The translations under genes were made by a program, and so were the position numbers. Of a stretch of DNA of 64,000 nt, positions 17,644 to 26,329 are shown in pieces. The notes under the pieces were generated by a model. The model had not been told where the DNA came from and made no database searches. It saw nothing but the letters and a program-made list of their open reading frames with translations. Numbering within the stretch: the stretch's first letter is position 1; every line of letters begins with the position of its first letter. The stretch covers positions 3,462 to 67,461 of the forward strand of contig JBPOJB010000045.1 of NCBI GenBank assembly GCA_052034005.1, read 5' to 3'. Source of the stretch: JAAYDI01 sp052034005. Its GTDB lineage: Bacteria; Planctomycetota; Planctomycetia; Pirellulales; Pirellulaceae.

Positions 17644-18384
17644 ATGGTCCGCATCCTGCTCGCACTGGTGGTTGGAATACTGACTCTCGAGTCCGCGGCG
17701 GGGCAAGACCAACCGGACGCGGCGAAACCGGCTCGCCTGCCACAACCGGGGACCGTGCTGATCGATTCGCAGCGTGGCGAGGTGGTGCTGCATGCCACGG
17801 TCCAGCATCCGACCGGCAAGCCGTGCATTGACGATTGGGGGCAGCGCGTGCAGGCGTTTGCGGGCTGCCGCAAGGCGGCCGGCGGCGATGCCAAGATGGC
17901 CGGCTACTTCGTGTTCCTGGTGGACGTGGAGACGGAAGCGGTTTACGACGCGTTGATCGCGTTAGGGGCGAAGACGCGCGTGAGCTACGACATGCAAGTA
18001 GGTCGCCGCCACAGCGGGCTCAAGCCCGAGACGAAGCCGGAGGACTACCTGCAGGGCGATCCGGTCGTCATTTCGGTGTTCTGGCAGGAAGGCGACCGCT
18101 GGGTTGAGCGGCCCTATCAGGACTTCGTGACCGAGCAGATCCAGGTGGACGGCACGTCGGTCGAGAAACCCTGGACCCCGAGTTTCGTGTTCCATGGAAG
18201 CGGCGCCATCCACAAGTCGGGAACCGGCTGCATCGCCTGTCCGTGCGACTGTGCTGGGGGCATCATCGCCGACAATCGCTATCCGCTCTATGATCCCAAG
18301 CCGGTGGTCCGCTTCGACCTGAGCAAGGCGCCGGCCCCTGGCACCGAGGTCTACGTGCGTATCCGTCCGGTGTGTACACGTTGA
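17644..18384 (+). CDS. Secreted YdjY-like domain protein
   Basis: About 246 residues with a short signal peptide (VRILLALVVGILTLESAAG). The body starts with an IDSQRGEVVLHATV strand and contains FLVDVETEAVYDALIALGAKTR, the pattern of YdjY-domain proteins that are frequent in planctomycetes. A Cys-rich loop (GCIACPCDC, residues near 200) may bind metal or form disulfides. The family has no proven biochemical role. ATG 17644 has AAGGA about nine bases upstream; the GTG at 17626 is an alternative. The preceding 241 bp hold no gene. It is followed 44 bp later by the WD40 protein. Confidence 0.65.
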   Translation: MVRILLALVVGILTLESAAGQDQPDAAKPARLPQPGTVLIDSQRGEVVLHATVQHPTGKPCIDDWGQRVQAFAGCRKAAGGDAKMAGYFVFLVDVETEAVYDALIALGAKTRVSYDMQVGRRHSGLKPETKPEDYLQGDPVVISVFWQEGDRWVERPYQDFVTEQIQVDGTSVEKPWTPSFVFHGSGAIHKSGTGCIACPCDCAGGIIADNRYPLYDPKPVVRFDLSKAPAPGTEVYVRIRPVCTR

Positions 18385-18428
18385 TCAGTGGCGGCCCCAT
18401 GCACGGCCCTTCTCTGTGTGGATTGAAC

Positions 18429-19538
18429 ATGTTGAGAACACTCTGTCGCGTCGCGTCCAGGCACTCGGGTCTTCGCAGGTTGACGGCGGCGGCGGCGCTG
18501 CTGCTGATGGCGCTTGCGGCGCGGCTCGGCGCGGCATCGGCCTGGGCGGCCGACGAGCCGATTGTTCTGGAAGGCCATGAGGACGAGATCTATGCCCTGG
18601 TCTTCTCTCCCGACGGCAGGTGGCTTGTGTCTGCCAGTGGTGACGAGACTGTCCGGGTGTGGGAGGTGAAGTCGGGCGCTGCCGTGAAGACGCTTTCAGC
18701 GCACGAGGGCCCCGTCTACTGCCTGTCGTTCGTGGGGGGCAGCACGACGGCGCTTGTCTCTTGTGGCGGTGATGGAGTCGTGAAGCTGTGGGACATTTCG
18801 ACGGCCAGTCAGCAGCGGGCCTTCAAGGACCAGGAAGAGGCCGTGTACTGCCTGGCGCTCGCTCGCGATGGTGCGCGGATGGTCACGGGCGGGGAGGATG
18901 GAGTGGTCCGTCTGTGGGACCTGTCGCGGGCGGAAGTCGTGGCGCAGTTCTCCGGGCACACCAAGCCCATCTACGGCGTGGCGGTGGCGGGCGATGGGAA
19001 CACGCTGGCCTCATCGAGCGGCGACCACACGATTCGTTTGTGGGACGTGGGCGAGCGTCGCGAACGGCTCGCCATCGGCGGGCATACCAGCGAAGTCTAC
19101 CGCGTCGCCTTCTCTCCCAGCGGCGCTTTGCTGGCCTCTGCCAGTCTGGATAAGACCACGAGGCTTTGGGATGTCGGTACCGGTCAGGAGCGCGTGTCCC
19201 ATGCCGACCATGCCGATGCGACCTACGGTGTCTGTTTCACACCGGACGGGCGGACGCTGGCTTCCACGGGCGCCGACCGGTCCGTGCGATTCTGGGCCGT
19301 GGAGGACGGCGCGGCGCGGGGGACGTTGCAAGGTCATGCCGACACGGTCTATGCGGTGGCTTTCTCGCCGGACGGTGCGCAGGTGGCGGCCGCCGGCGTG
19401 GACGGCGTCATCCGCGTCTGGGCCCATCCTGCCGGGCAAGTCAACCGGCCGGTTGATTCTTCCACGTCGGCCGCGCCCGGCGGCTCGGCCGCGCTTGGGC
19501 CGCTCACCGGCTTGCAGCAGCGGGTCTCGTCTCGGTAG
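18429..19538 (+). CDS. Secreted seven-bladed WD40 beta-propeller protein
   Basis: About 369 residues. A long basic N-terminus and hydrophobic segment (LTAAAALLLMALAARLGAA) point to export. Seven WD40 repeats follow without large insertions, each of the type GHxxxVYxVAFSPDGxxLASxSxDxTxRLWDV, the first near residue 45 and the last ending near residue 335. That is one closed seven-bladed propeller, a protein-interaction platform with no enzymatic motif. A Ser/Pro/Ala-rich tail ends the protein. The start is uncertain: ATG 18399 or 18429 are possible, and I prefer 18429 because the signal peptide already has a long n-region. The partner is unknown. Confidence 0.8.
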   Translation: MLRTLCRVASRHSGLRRLTAAAALLLMALAARLGAASAWAADEPIVLEGHEDEIYALVFSPDGRWLVSASGDETVRVWEVKSGAAVKTLSAHEGPVYCLSFVGGSTTALVSCGGDGVVKLWDISTASQQRAFKDQEEAVYCLALARDGARMVTGGEDGVVRLWDLSRAEVVAQFSGHTKPIYGVAVAGDGNTLASSSGDHTIRLWDVGERRERLAIGGHTSEVYRVAFSPSGALLASASLDKTTRLWDVGTGQERVSHADHADATYGVCFTPDGRTLASTGADRSVRFWAVEDGAARGTLQGHADTVYAVAFSPDGAQVAAAGVDGVIRVWAHPAGQVNRPVDSSTSAAPGGSAALGPLTGLQQRVSSR

Positions 19539-19657
19539 GTGCGATCCGGGGTTGGCCGGCGGTGGTTGCAGTCGGCGCCGACCGGCGGCTAGAATGCGCG
19601 TCACGCGCTTTCACGTGGAGGGCGCAGGTTCCCGCATCCGCACAGAGGGAGAGATTC

Positions 19658-21691
19658 ATGGGAGAAGCGAAGAGCGCGGGGGGCGGTTTGCGATACACGC
19701 CGTACGTTCCGGCCCAGACCGACCTGAAGGAGTTCACCGCGAAGGCGCTGATCATCGGCCTCCTCATGTCGGTGGTCTTGGGTGCGGCCAACGCGTATCT
19801 GGGCTTGAAGGCCGGGATGACGATTGCGGCAACGTACCCGGCCGCGGTGATCGGCATGGCGCTGCTTCGCCTGATGCGCGGGAACATCCTGGAAGAGAAC
19901 TTCGCTCGGACGGTCGGTTCCATTGGCGAGTCGGTCGCGGCAGGCGCGATCTTCACGATTCCCGCGTTCTTCATCGCGGGCATTTGGACGCCCTTTTCCA
20001 CGTGGGGCAACTACCTGATCGCCAGCGTCATCATGCTGGTGGGCGGCATCCTGGGCGTGCTGTTCGTGGCCCTGCTCCGGCGGGTCATGGTGGAGGATGT
20101 GGAGCTGCCGTTTCCCGAGTCGGTGGCGGCGGCCGAGATCCACAAAGCCGGGCGGGCGGGCGGCACGGGCGCGGCGTACCTGTTCGGCGCGATGGGTCTT
20201 GGCGCCGTGATCCAGACGCTGATCCAGCTGAAGGTGTTTCTGGCCAGCAAGCAGTGGTTCGTGCCGTTCGCGTCGTCCACGATCCCGCTGGCCGAGAGCG
20301 GTTCGGTCACCGCACAGAGCGGCGTCGTATTGAAGTCGCCGGGGGTGAGTCCGGCGTATCTCGGCGTGGGCTACATCATCGGCCCGAAGCTGGCCTCGTT
20401 GAACTTCTCCGGCGGTCTGCTCGCGTGGGGGCTCTTCGTACCGATCATCAGCTACTTCATCGGTCCCGCGCTGGTGGGGTCCGGGAATCTGGGTGACTCG
20501 GACACCTGGATGGAGTTGTCCACGCAAGTGTGGAAGAACATCGTCCGGCCGATCGCGGTGGGCGGCATGCTGATGAGCGCCGCGTACACGCTGTTTCGCA
20601 TGCGGACGAGCCTGATCGGCGGGCTGTCCCGATCTGTCAGCGACGTGAAGAAGGCCGCGTTGGGGGAGGTGACGACGATCCGGACGGAACAGGACTTGAG
20701 CCTCAAGCGAGTGGTGTGGGGGATCGCCGCGGCGGCGGTCGCCACGTTGTTCATTTACCGCTACTTCGCCGGCGATTGGACGGCGGCGCTGGTGGCCACC
20801 GTCGTGATGATCATTGCCGGGTTCTTCTTCGCCGCGGTCTCCGGGTACCTGGTGGGGATCATCGGATCGAGCAACAATCCGATCAGCGGCTTGACGCTCT
20901 CGACGTTGCTCGTCGCGGCGATCCTGATGGTGGCGTTGGGCATGAAAGGCAAGCCGGGGGTCAGCGCGGTCCTGGGAGTCGCCGCGGTGGTCTGCGTGGC
21001 GGCGGCGGTGGCCGGCGAGATGCTGCAGGACCTGAAGGTCGGGCACATCCTGGGCGGCACGCCGTGGAAGATGCAGGTGGGCGACCTTTTGGGCGTGGCG
21101 CTGGCGTCCTTGGTCATGTTCGTCCCGCTGATCATCCTGCACGAGGGCGACATCTCGAAGGGCGGCACCGGGCTGGGCGGGGCGAGCCTGTCCGCGCCGC
21201 AGGCGAGCCTGATGGCGATGCTTTCCGAGGGGATTGTGGGCGGCAACATGGCCTGGCCGCTGATCATCGTGGGCATCGTGATGGGATTCGGGCTCATCCT
21301 GATGCAGGTGCGCAGCCCGATGCTGGTCTGTGTCGGCATGTACCTGCCGCTGGAGACCTCCTTCGCGATCTTCGTGGGCGGACTGATCAAAGGCGTGGTC
21401 GAGCGCATGGCGACCAGGCGGGGGATGAACGACGGCCAGAAATCGCGCATCGAGAACAATGGCGTCCTGCTGGCCGCCGGACTCATCGCGGGAGAGGCCT
21501 TGATCGGCCTGCTATTCGCCTCGTTGGCGATCTTCAACGTCATGTACGAAGAATGGCTGCCAAACCAGTTCCGGCTCTCGTTCCCCTGGAGCTTGACCGT
21601 CTTCGCGTTGATTGCCCTGATCCTGATCGCCGTTCCGTTGAGGAATGCCGGGCGGCCCGACGAGCCGGCGCCGCCGAGCGGCGTGTTTTAG
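19658..21691 (+). CDS. OPT-family oligopeptide transporter
   Basis: A 677-residue polytopic membrane protein with about 14-16 hydrophobic segments. It matches the bacterial OPT family, which imports short peptides or metal chelates with protons. Diagnostic segments are LGAANAYLGLKAGMTIAATYP near residue 40, ELPFPESVAAAEIHKAG near residue 150, and GSSNNPISGLT in the middle. ATG 19658 is preceded by AGAGGGAGAG. The longer reading frame upstream has no ribosome-binding site and reads as non-coding. A PqqD-like gene follows after 37 bp and a dipeptidase gene after that, suggesting a peptide-uptake and breakdown unit. Confidence 0.88.
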   Translation: MGEAKSAGGGLRYTPYVPAQTDLKEFTAKALIIGLLMSVVLGAANAYLGLKAGMTIAATYPAAVIGMALLRLMRGNILEENFARTVGSIGESVAAGAIFTIPAFFIAGIWTPFSTWGNYLIASVIMLVGGILGVLFVALLRRVMVEDVELPFPESVAAAEIHKAGRAGGTGAAYLFGAMGLGAVIQTLIQLKVFLASKQWFVPFASSTIPLAESGSVTAQSGVVLKSPGVSPAYLGVGYIIGPKLASLNFSGGLLAWGLFVPIISYFIGPALVGSGNLGDSDTWMELSTQVWKNIVRPIAVGGMLMSAAYTLFRMRTSLIGGLSRSVSDVKKAALGEVTTIRTEQDLSLKRVVWGIAAAAVATLFIYRYFAGDWTAALVATVVMIIAGFFFAAVSGYLVGIIGSSNNPISGLTLSTLLVAAILMVALGMKGKPGVSAVLGVAAVVCVAAAVAGEMLQDLKVGHILGGTPWKMQVGDLLGVALASLVMFVPLIILHEGDISKGGTGLGGASLSAPQASLMAMLSEGIVGGNMAWPLIIVGIVMGFGLILMQVRSPMLVCVGMYLPLETSFAIFVGGLIKGVVERMATRRGMNDGQKSRIENNGVLLAAGLIAGEALIGLLFASLAIFNVMYEEWLPNQFRLSFPWSLTVFALIALILIAVPLRNAGRPDEPAPPSGVF

Positions 21692-21728
21692 ACCCGGCGC
21701 GCCAGGCGGCGCCGATTGAGGATTCCCC

Positions 21729-22082
21729 ATGACGGACGAACATGGCCCGGATCGATACGACCTGCGGACGGTGCGGCCGGAGCCGTGCGTGCCCTGGGAG
21801 GAGACGGAGGACGGCCGCGTGGTGCTGCTGCGGCCGAAGTTCGCGCATCCGCTGCTGGCGCGGTGGCTTCTCCCGCGCCTCAAACGCCGGCATTTCCGGA
21901 TCACGCTTGACGAGGCGGGCAGCTTCCTGTGGAAAGCGGCCGACGGGCGGACCACCGTGGAAGCGATCGGCCAGCGGATGGTCGGCGCGCTGGGGATGGA
22001 CCCGGACTCGGTCCTGCCGCGCATCGCGGCTTTCCTGCGGCAGCTTGAGCGGGACCGGCTCATCATCGTGCACAAACCCTGA
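21729..22082 (+). CDS. PqqD-like small protein
   Basis: A 117-residue protein with the PqqD fold pattern: a beta-rich start (GRVVLLRPKF), the LDEAGSFLWKAADGRTTVEAI core, and a C-terminal helix (RIAAFLRQLERDRLI). PqqD and related RRE domains bind leader peptides of ribosomally made modified peptides. No radical SAM enzyme or precursor peptide is visible nearby, so a RiPP role is not supported here. Pairing with the OPT transporter suggests it helps that transporter or binds its substrate, which is an inference. ATG 21729 has GAGGA about six bases upstream. Confidence 0.75.
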   Translation: MTDEHGPDRYDLRTVRPEPCVPWEETEDGRVVLLRPKFAHPLLARWLLPRLKRRHFRITLDEAGSFLWKAADGRTTVEAIGQRMVGALGMDPDSVLPRIAAFLRQLERDRLIIVHKP

Positions 22083-22095
22083 TCGTCGCGGTTCC

Positions 22096-22112
22096 CTTTC
22101 GCGAAGCGAAAG
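22096..22112. terminator. Short hairpin after the PqqD-like gene
   Basis: CTTTCGC and GCGAAAG form a seven-base-pair stem with a GAA loop, 14 bases after the stop. No T-run follows, so it is a weak terminator or an mRNA-end stabiliser. It separates the OPT/PqqD pair from pepD. Confidence 0.3.
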
Positions 22113-22154
22113 CCGATACTTGTCGTCTCACAAACCGGATTTCGGAGTCATCAC

Positions 22155-23612
22155 ATGTCACACGCCATCGAGGGCTTGCAGCCGGAACTCGTGTGGAAGT
22201 ACTTCGCGGAAATCAGCAGGATCCCGCGCGGGTCCAAGAACGAAGCGCGGATCTCCGCCTACGTGCTGCAGACGGCCCGGAACCTGGGGCTCGAGGCCCA
22301 GGCCGATGCGGCGCTGAACGTCGTCGTTCGCAAGCCGGCCTCGCCGGGCCGCGACGGGGTCCCGCGGGTCTGCCTGCAGGGCCATCTGGATATGGTCTGC
22401 GAGAAGAACAGCGACAAGGTCCACGACTTCGAGAAGGACCCGATCGAGCTGGTGCGCAGGGACAACGTCCTGATGGCCAACGGCACGACGCTCGGCGCGG
22501 ACAACGGGATCGCCGTCGCCACGAACCTGGCGATCATGGAAGACCGGTCGCTCGAGCACGGCCCGCTCGAGTTCCTGTTCACCGTGGACGAGGAGATGGG
22601 CCTCAACGGCGCGAATTCGCTGCAACCGGGTTTCGTCGAGAGCCGGATCCTCCTGAATCTCGACTCGGAAGAGGAAGGGACGCTGTATGTCGGGTGCGCG
22701 GGCGGTCGGAACACGGAGGCCAGCTGGGTCGTGGCGGTCGACGATGCGCCCGCAAGCGCCGCGCCGGCGCGGCTGATCGTGCGCGGGCTGCGCGGCGGGC
22801 ACTCCGGCCTGGAGATCGACAAGGGGCGCGGCAACTCGCTGAAGATCCTCATGCGCGCACTGGTCGCCCTGGAACCGGTCCAGGTCCGCATCGCCCGCCT
22901 GGACGGGGGCAACAAGAGCAACGCGATCCCGCGCGAGGCCGAGGCCCAGGTCCTGATCCCCGCCAAGAAGCTCGCGCGCGCCCAAGCGATCATGGCCCAG
23001 TTCCAGACGATCGTCCAGGCTGAGCTGCGGAGCGTGGAACCGGACCTGGCCGTCCTGCTCGAACCGCTCGACGACGCCCAGCGCGGCACGGTGTGGAAGC
23101 GGGCCCTGCAAACGAAGGTTCTCCGCGCGCTCTCCGCACTGCCGCACGGCGTGGTGAAAATGAGCGCCGAGATCGCCGACCTGGTGGAGACCTCGACCAA
23201 CCTCGCGATCGCCCAGTCCGAACCGCAGAAGATCACGTTGGTCACCAGCCAGCGCAGTTCGGTGGCCTCGGAACTGGACGAGATCCAACACGCCGTCGTC
23301 TCGATCTTCAAACTCGCGGGCGCCGCAGTGCGGAGCGACCAGGGCTACCCGGGCTGGAAGCCGAACCTCGACTCGCCGATCCTGAAGACGGCCGTCGCGA
23401 CCTATCAAGAGCTGTTCGGCCGGGAGCCGGAGGTGAAAGCGATCCACGCCGGGCTGGAATGCGGCATCATCGGCCAGCGCTTCCCGGGGATGGACATGTT
23501 GTCATTCGGACCGACCCTGGAAGGCGTGCATTCGCCCGATGAGAAGATCTACATCGACACCGTGCCCAAGTTCTACAGGTTCCTCCTGGCCATCCTGAAG
23601 AACGTGCGGTGA
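22155..23612 (+). CDS. pepD: Aminoacyl-histidine dipeptidase (M20 family)
   Basis: A 485-residue cytosolic metallodipeptidase that cleaves Xaa-His and other dipeptides. The metal and catalytic residues are in place: LQGHLDMVCEK (about residues 74-84), GADNGI (about 114-119), DEEMGL (catalytic Glu, about 144-149), LDSEEEGTL, and the late IHAGLECG (about 433-440). The lid-domain motif RGLRGGHSGLEID is also present. Length and order match PepD. It probably degrades peptides brought in by the OPT transporter upstream. A GACCCG-TG-CGGGTC hairpin overlaps its stop codon (23611-23624). Confidence 0.93.
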   Translation: MSHAIEGLQPELVWKYFAEISRIPRGSKNEARISAYVLQTARNLGLEAQADAALNVVVRKPASPGRDGVPRVCLQGHLDMVCEKNSDKVHDFEKDPIELVRRDNVLMANGTTLGADNGIAVATNLAIMEDRSLEHGPLEFLFTVDEEMGLNGANSLQPGFVESRILLNLDSEEEGTLYVGCAGGRNTEASWVVAVDDAPASAAPARLIVRGLRGGHSGLEIDKGRGNSLKILMRALVALEPVQVRIARLDGGNKSNAIPREAEAQVLIPAKKLARAQAIMAQFQTIVQAELRSVEPDLAVLLEPLDDAQRGTVWKRALQTKVLRALSALPHGVVKMSAEIADLVETSTNLAIAQSEPQKITLVTSQRSSVASELDEIQHAVVSIFKLAGAAVRSDQGYPGWKPNLDSPILKTAVATYQELFGREPEVKAIHAGLECGIIGQRFPGMDMLSFGPTLEGVHSPDEKIYIDTVPKFYRFLLAILKNVR

Positions 23613-23807
23613 CCCGTGCGGGTCCCCGACCACAGGCCGCGGAGGGCGGCCGTCGGTCGCACATCGGATCGCAGCGCCGGTCGACCGGGGATCGCGCGGC
23701 AGCCGTGGCGGGGCGCCTGCTGGTCAGGAGGCTGTGCAGGTTGTAGGATGGGCCCAGCCACGGGCAGGCTCAGTACTCATCGGGTTGTTTTGTGGAGACA
23801 TGATGCG

Positions 23808-24662
23808 ATGAAGATCCAGACACCAGATCAGATCGGCGTATGCAGTTGGTCGCTTCAAGCCACCGGGCCGCAGGACCTGGCGGACAAAGTGACGGCTCTC
23901 GGCTTGAAGAAGGTGCAGTTGGGCCTCACGCCGCATCGCGACGACCCCGGCGCGTGGGAGGGTGTCCAGGAGGTCCTCGGCGCGGCGGGCATCGCGATCG
24001 CCTCCGGCATGTTCTCCACCATCGGCGAAGACTACACCACGCCCGAGACGATCCGCCGCACCGGCGGCATCGTGCCGGACGAGCACTGGGCGGGCAACCT
24101 GAGCATCGCGGAATCCGCCGCGACGCTCGCCCAGCAGCTGGGGATCCGGCTTGTGACCGCGCATGCCGGGTTCCTGCCCCACGATCGGAGCGACCCCAGT
24201 TTCGACAAGCTGACCGACCGGGTCGTGACGCTGGCACAGATCTATGCCCGGATCGGCGGCTCTCTGTTGCTGGAAACCGGCCAGGAGTCGGCCGATACGC
24301 TCCTGATGTTCCTCGGCGAATTGGCCCGCCGCGGCGCGACCAACGTGGCCGTCAACTTTGACCCGGCCAACATGATCCTCTACGATATGGACGAACCCAT
24401 CGAAGCGCTGGGGAAACTGGTCACGCACGTGCGCGGCGTACATGTCAAGGACGCGTTCCGGACCCAGGTCAAAGGCCAGTGGGGCGAGGAGGTCGTGGTC
24501 GGCACCGGCCAGGTCGATTGGACCGCGTTCGTTCGGGTCCTGGCAGCCGCCGACTACACGGGCGACTACATCTTCGAGCGCGAAGCGGGCTCGAACCGGG
24601 TCGGCGACATCACTCAGGGGATCGCCGCGCTGACCGCCGCCATGAAGAGTGTGGCGGCGTAA
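23808..24662 (+). CDS. Sugar phosphate isomerase/epimerase-like TIM-barrel protein
   Basis: A 284-residue protein of the xylose isomerase-like TIM-barrel family (AP endonuclease 2 fold). Strand ends carry likely metal ligands: AHAGF, LLLETGQES, NFDPANMILYDMDEP, GVHVKDAF and the final FEREAG. These match the pattern of sugar isomerases and epimerases acting on free or phosphorylated sugars; the exact substrate is not predictable. No signal peptide is seen, so it is cytosolic. ATG 23808 has GGAG about ten bases upstream. The 195 bp before it hold no gene. Confidence 0.82.
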   Translation: MKIQTPDQIGVCSWSLQATGPQDLADKVTALGLKKVQLGLTPHRDDPGAWEGVQEVLGAAGIAIASGMFSTIGEDYTTPETIRRTGGIVPDEHWAGNLSIAESAATLAQQLGIRLVTAHAGFLPHDRSDPSFDKLTDRVVTLAQIYARIGGSLLLETGQESADTLLMFLGELARRGATNVAVNFDPANMILYDMDEPIEALGKLVTHVRGVHVKDAFRTQVKGQWGEEVVVGTGQVDWTAFVRVLAAADYTGDYIFEREAGSNRVGDITQGIAALTAAMKSVAA

Positions 24663-24967
24663 GGGGCCGCCTGACGCGGACGTCGCGCTGGTGGGGTCGC
24701 GCCCTTCGATCCGATGCCGGTCTGGTTCCCCGGCAGGCTCGAGGCCCGTGGACCCCGGCCTGGCTTGGTGCAGGGGTGCGGCGGCGGTCGGCCATGGCGC
24801 GAGAGACGGTTGCCGGACTCCTGCCAGCCGGCCCGGACTGCGCGACGCGTCGCCGACCGCCTCCGACTTGACCCTGTCGCACCGGCAGTGTCTTATGTGC
24901 AGGGCCACGGGCGGCCTCGAAGGGACGTTGGCAAGGAGCATTTCTTTTCCACGACTGCGGAACAGCG
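24663..24967. other. Gene-free gap before the GT4 gene
   Basis: This 305-bp gap shows no convincing reading frame with a ribosome-binding site. Apart from the predicted promoter at 24868-24896 I see nothing in it. Confidence 0.5.
24868..24896 (+). promoter_or_regulatory. Predicted sigma-70-type promoter of the GT4 gene
   Basis: TTGACC (24868-24873) and TCTTAT (24891-24896) are 17 bases apart, about 70 bases before the ATG. The -35 matches five of six and the -10 four of six consensus positions. This is a prediction by eye. Confidence 0.35.
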
Positions 24968-26302
24968 ATGAATGATGCACAGGCGGCACTGTACCGCGGC
25001 GTGCGCCGCGTGGCATTCGTATCGACCAGGATCGCGGGCACGGACGGCGTTTCCCTGGAGATCGGCAAGTGGGCGGACGTGCTGGAGGCGATGGGAATCC
25101 AGTGCTGCTACATCACGGGCGAATCCGATCGGCCCGCGGATCGCACCTACCTGATCGAGGAAGCTCATTTCAACCATCCGGAGATCCTGAGCATTTCGCA
25201 CCGGGCCTTCGAGGTGGAGCGGCGGACGCCGGAGCTGAGCGACGACATCGTCCGGCTGACGCGCCGCATTCGGGACAAGCTGCGGGCGGCTATCGATGCG
25301 CTGAACGTCGATGCGCTGATCGTCGAGAACGCGCTGACCATCCCGATGAACCTGCCGCTGGGCATGGCGCTGGTCCTGGAGATCCAGGAGCACGGCCTGC
25401 CCTGCCTGGCCCACCATCACGACTTCCACTGGGAGCGCGAGCGATTCCTGGTCAACGCCGTGGACGACGTCATCCGCTACGCATTCCCGCCCGCGCTGCC
25501 CCAGATCCAGCATGTCGTGATCAACAGCCTGGCCGCGGAGGAGTTCAGTCGCCGGACCGGCCTGTCGTGCCGCATCATCCCCAACGTCATGGACTTCGCG
25601 AATCCGCCGCCGGCGCCGGACGAGTATGCGGCGCAGTTCCGGTCTGCGATCGGCTTGAACGACAACGATCTGCTGGTCCTTCAGCCCACGCGCGTGGTGC
25701 CGCGCAAGGGTATTGAACATGCCGTCGAATTGGCGCGCCGATTGGCTCCCGACCGTGCCAAGCTGGTCATCAGCCACGCGTCGGGAGACGAAGGCGACGC
25801 GTACGCGATTCGGATCCGAGAGTATGCCGAACTGCTGAACGTCGACGTGATCTTCGCCAACCCGTGGATCTCCGATCGGCGCGGTACGGCCCCGGACGGC
25901 CGCCCGCTCTTCACCATCCATGACATCTACCCACAGGCCGACATCGTCACCTACCCCTCCACGTACGAAGGGTTCGGGAACGCGTTCCTGGAAGCCATCT
26001 ACCACAAACGCCCGATCGTCTGCAACCGTTATGCGATCTACCGCACGGACATCGAGCCGGTGGGCATCCGGCCGATCCTGTTCGATGGGTTTCCGACCGC
26101 GGAGACGGTGCGTCAAATCCGCCGGGTGCTGGAGGACGCCGCGTATCGTCGGCAGATGGTCGACGAGAACTACGAGCTGGCCCGCCGATTCTTCAGTTAC
26201 CGAGTCCTGGAGGACGAACTTCGATTGATCATCCAGCGGCCGCACAACATCTATCGGATGTTGGGTCGGCCGAGGCGTCCGGGTCGTCCGCGGCAGCCGT
26301 GA
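24968..26302 (+). CDS. GT4-family glycosyltransferase
   Basis: A 444-residue cytosolic GT-B glycosyltransferase. The N-terminal half has STRIAGTDGVSLEIGKWADVL, the usual acceptor-side opening loop. The C-terminal half has the GT4 features VLQPTRVVPRKGIEHAVEL (nucleotide-sugar binding) and ADIVTYPSTYEGFGNAFLEA, with the EGFGNAFLE motif that holds the donor. An unusual HHHDFHWERERF stretch (about residues 150-161) lies at the domain interface and may set the acceptor. The family transfers sugars to lipids, sugars or small acids; I cannot choose. It has no neighbours that form an obvious glycan operon. Confidence 0.85.
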   Translation: MNDAQAALYRGVRRVAFVSTRIAGTDGVSLEIGKWADVLEAMGIQCCYITGESDRPADRTYLIEEAHFNHPEILSISHRAFEVERRTPELSDDIVRLTRRIRDKLRAAIDALNVDALIVENALTIPMNLPLGMALVLEIQEHGLPCLAHHHDFHWERERFLVNAVDDVIRYAFPPALPQIQHVVINSLAAEEFSRRTGLSCRIIPNVMDFANPPPAPDEYAAQFRSAIGLNDNDLLVLQPTRVVPRKGIEHAVELARRLAPDRAKLVISHASGDEGDAYAIRIREYAELLNVDVIFANPWISDRRGTAPDGRPLFTIHDIYPQADIVTYPSTYEGFGNAFLEAIYHKRPIVCNRYAIYRTDIEPVGIRPILFDGFPTAETVRQIRRVLEDAAYRRQMVDENYELARRFFSYRVLEDELRLIIQRPHNIYRMLGRPRRPGRPRQP

Positions 26303-26329
26303 TGCGCCGCGGTGTTCGCAGGTCCGAGG

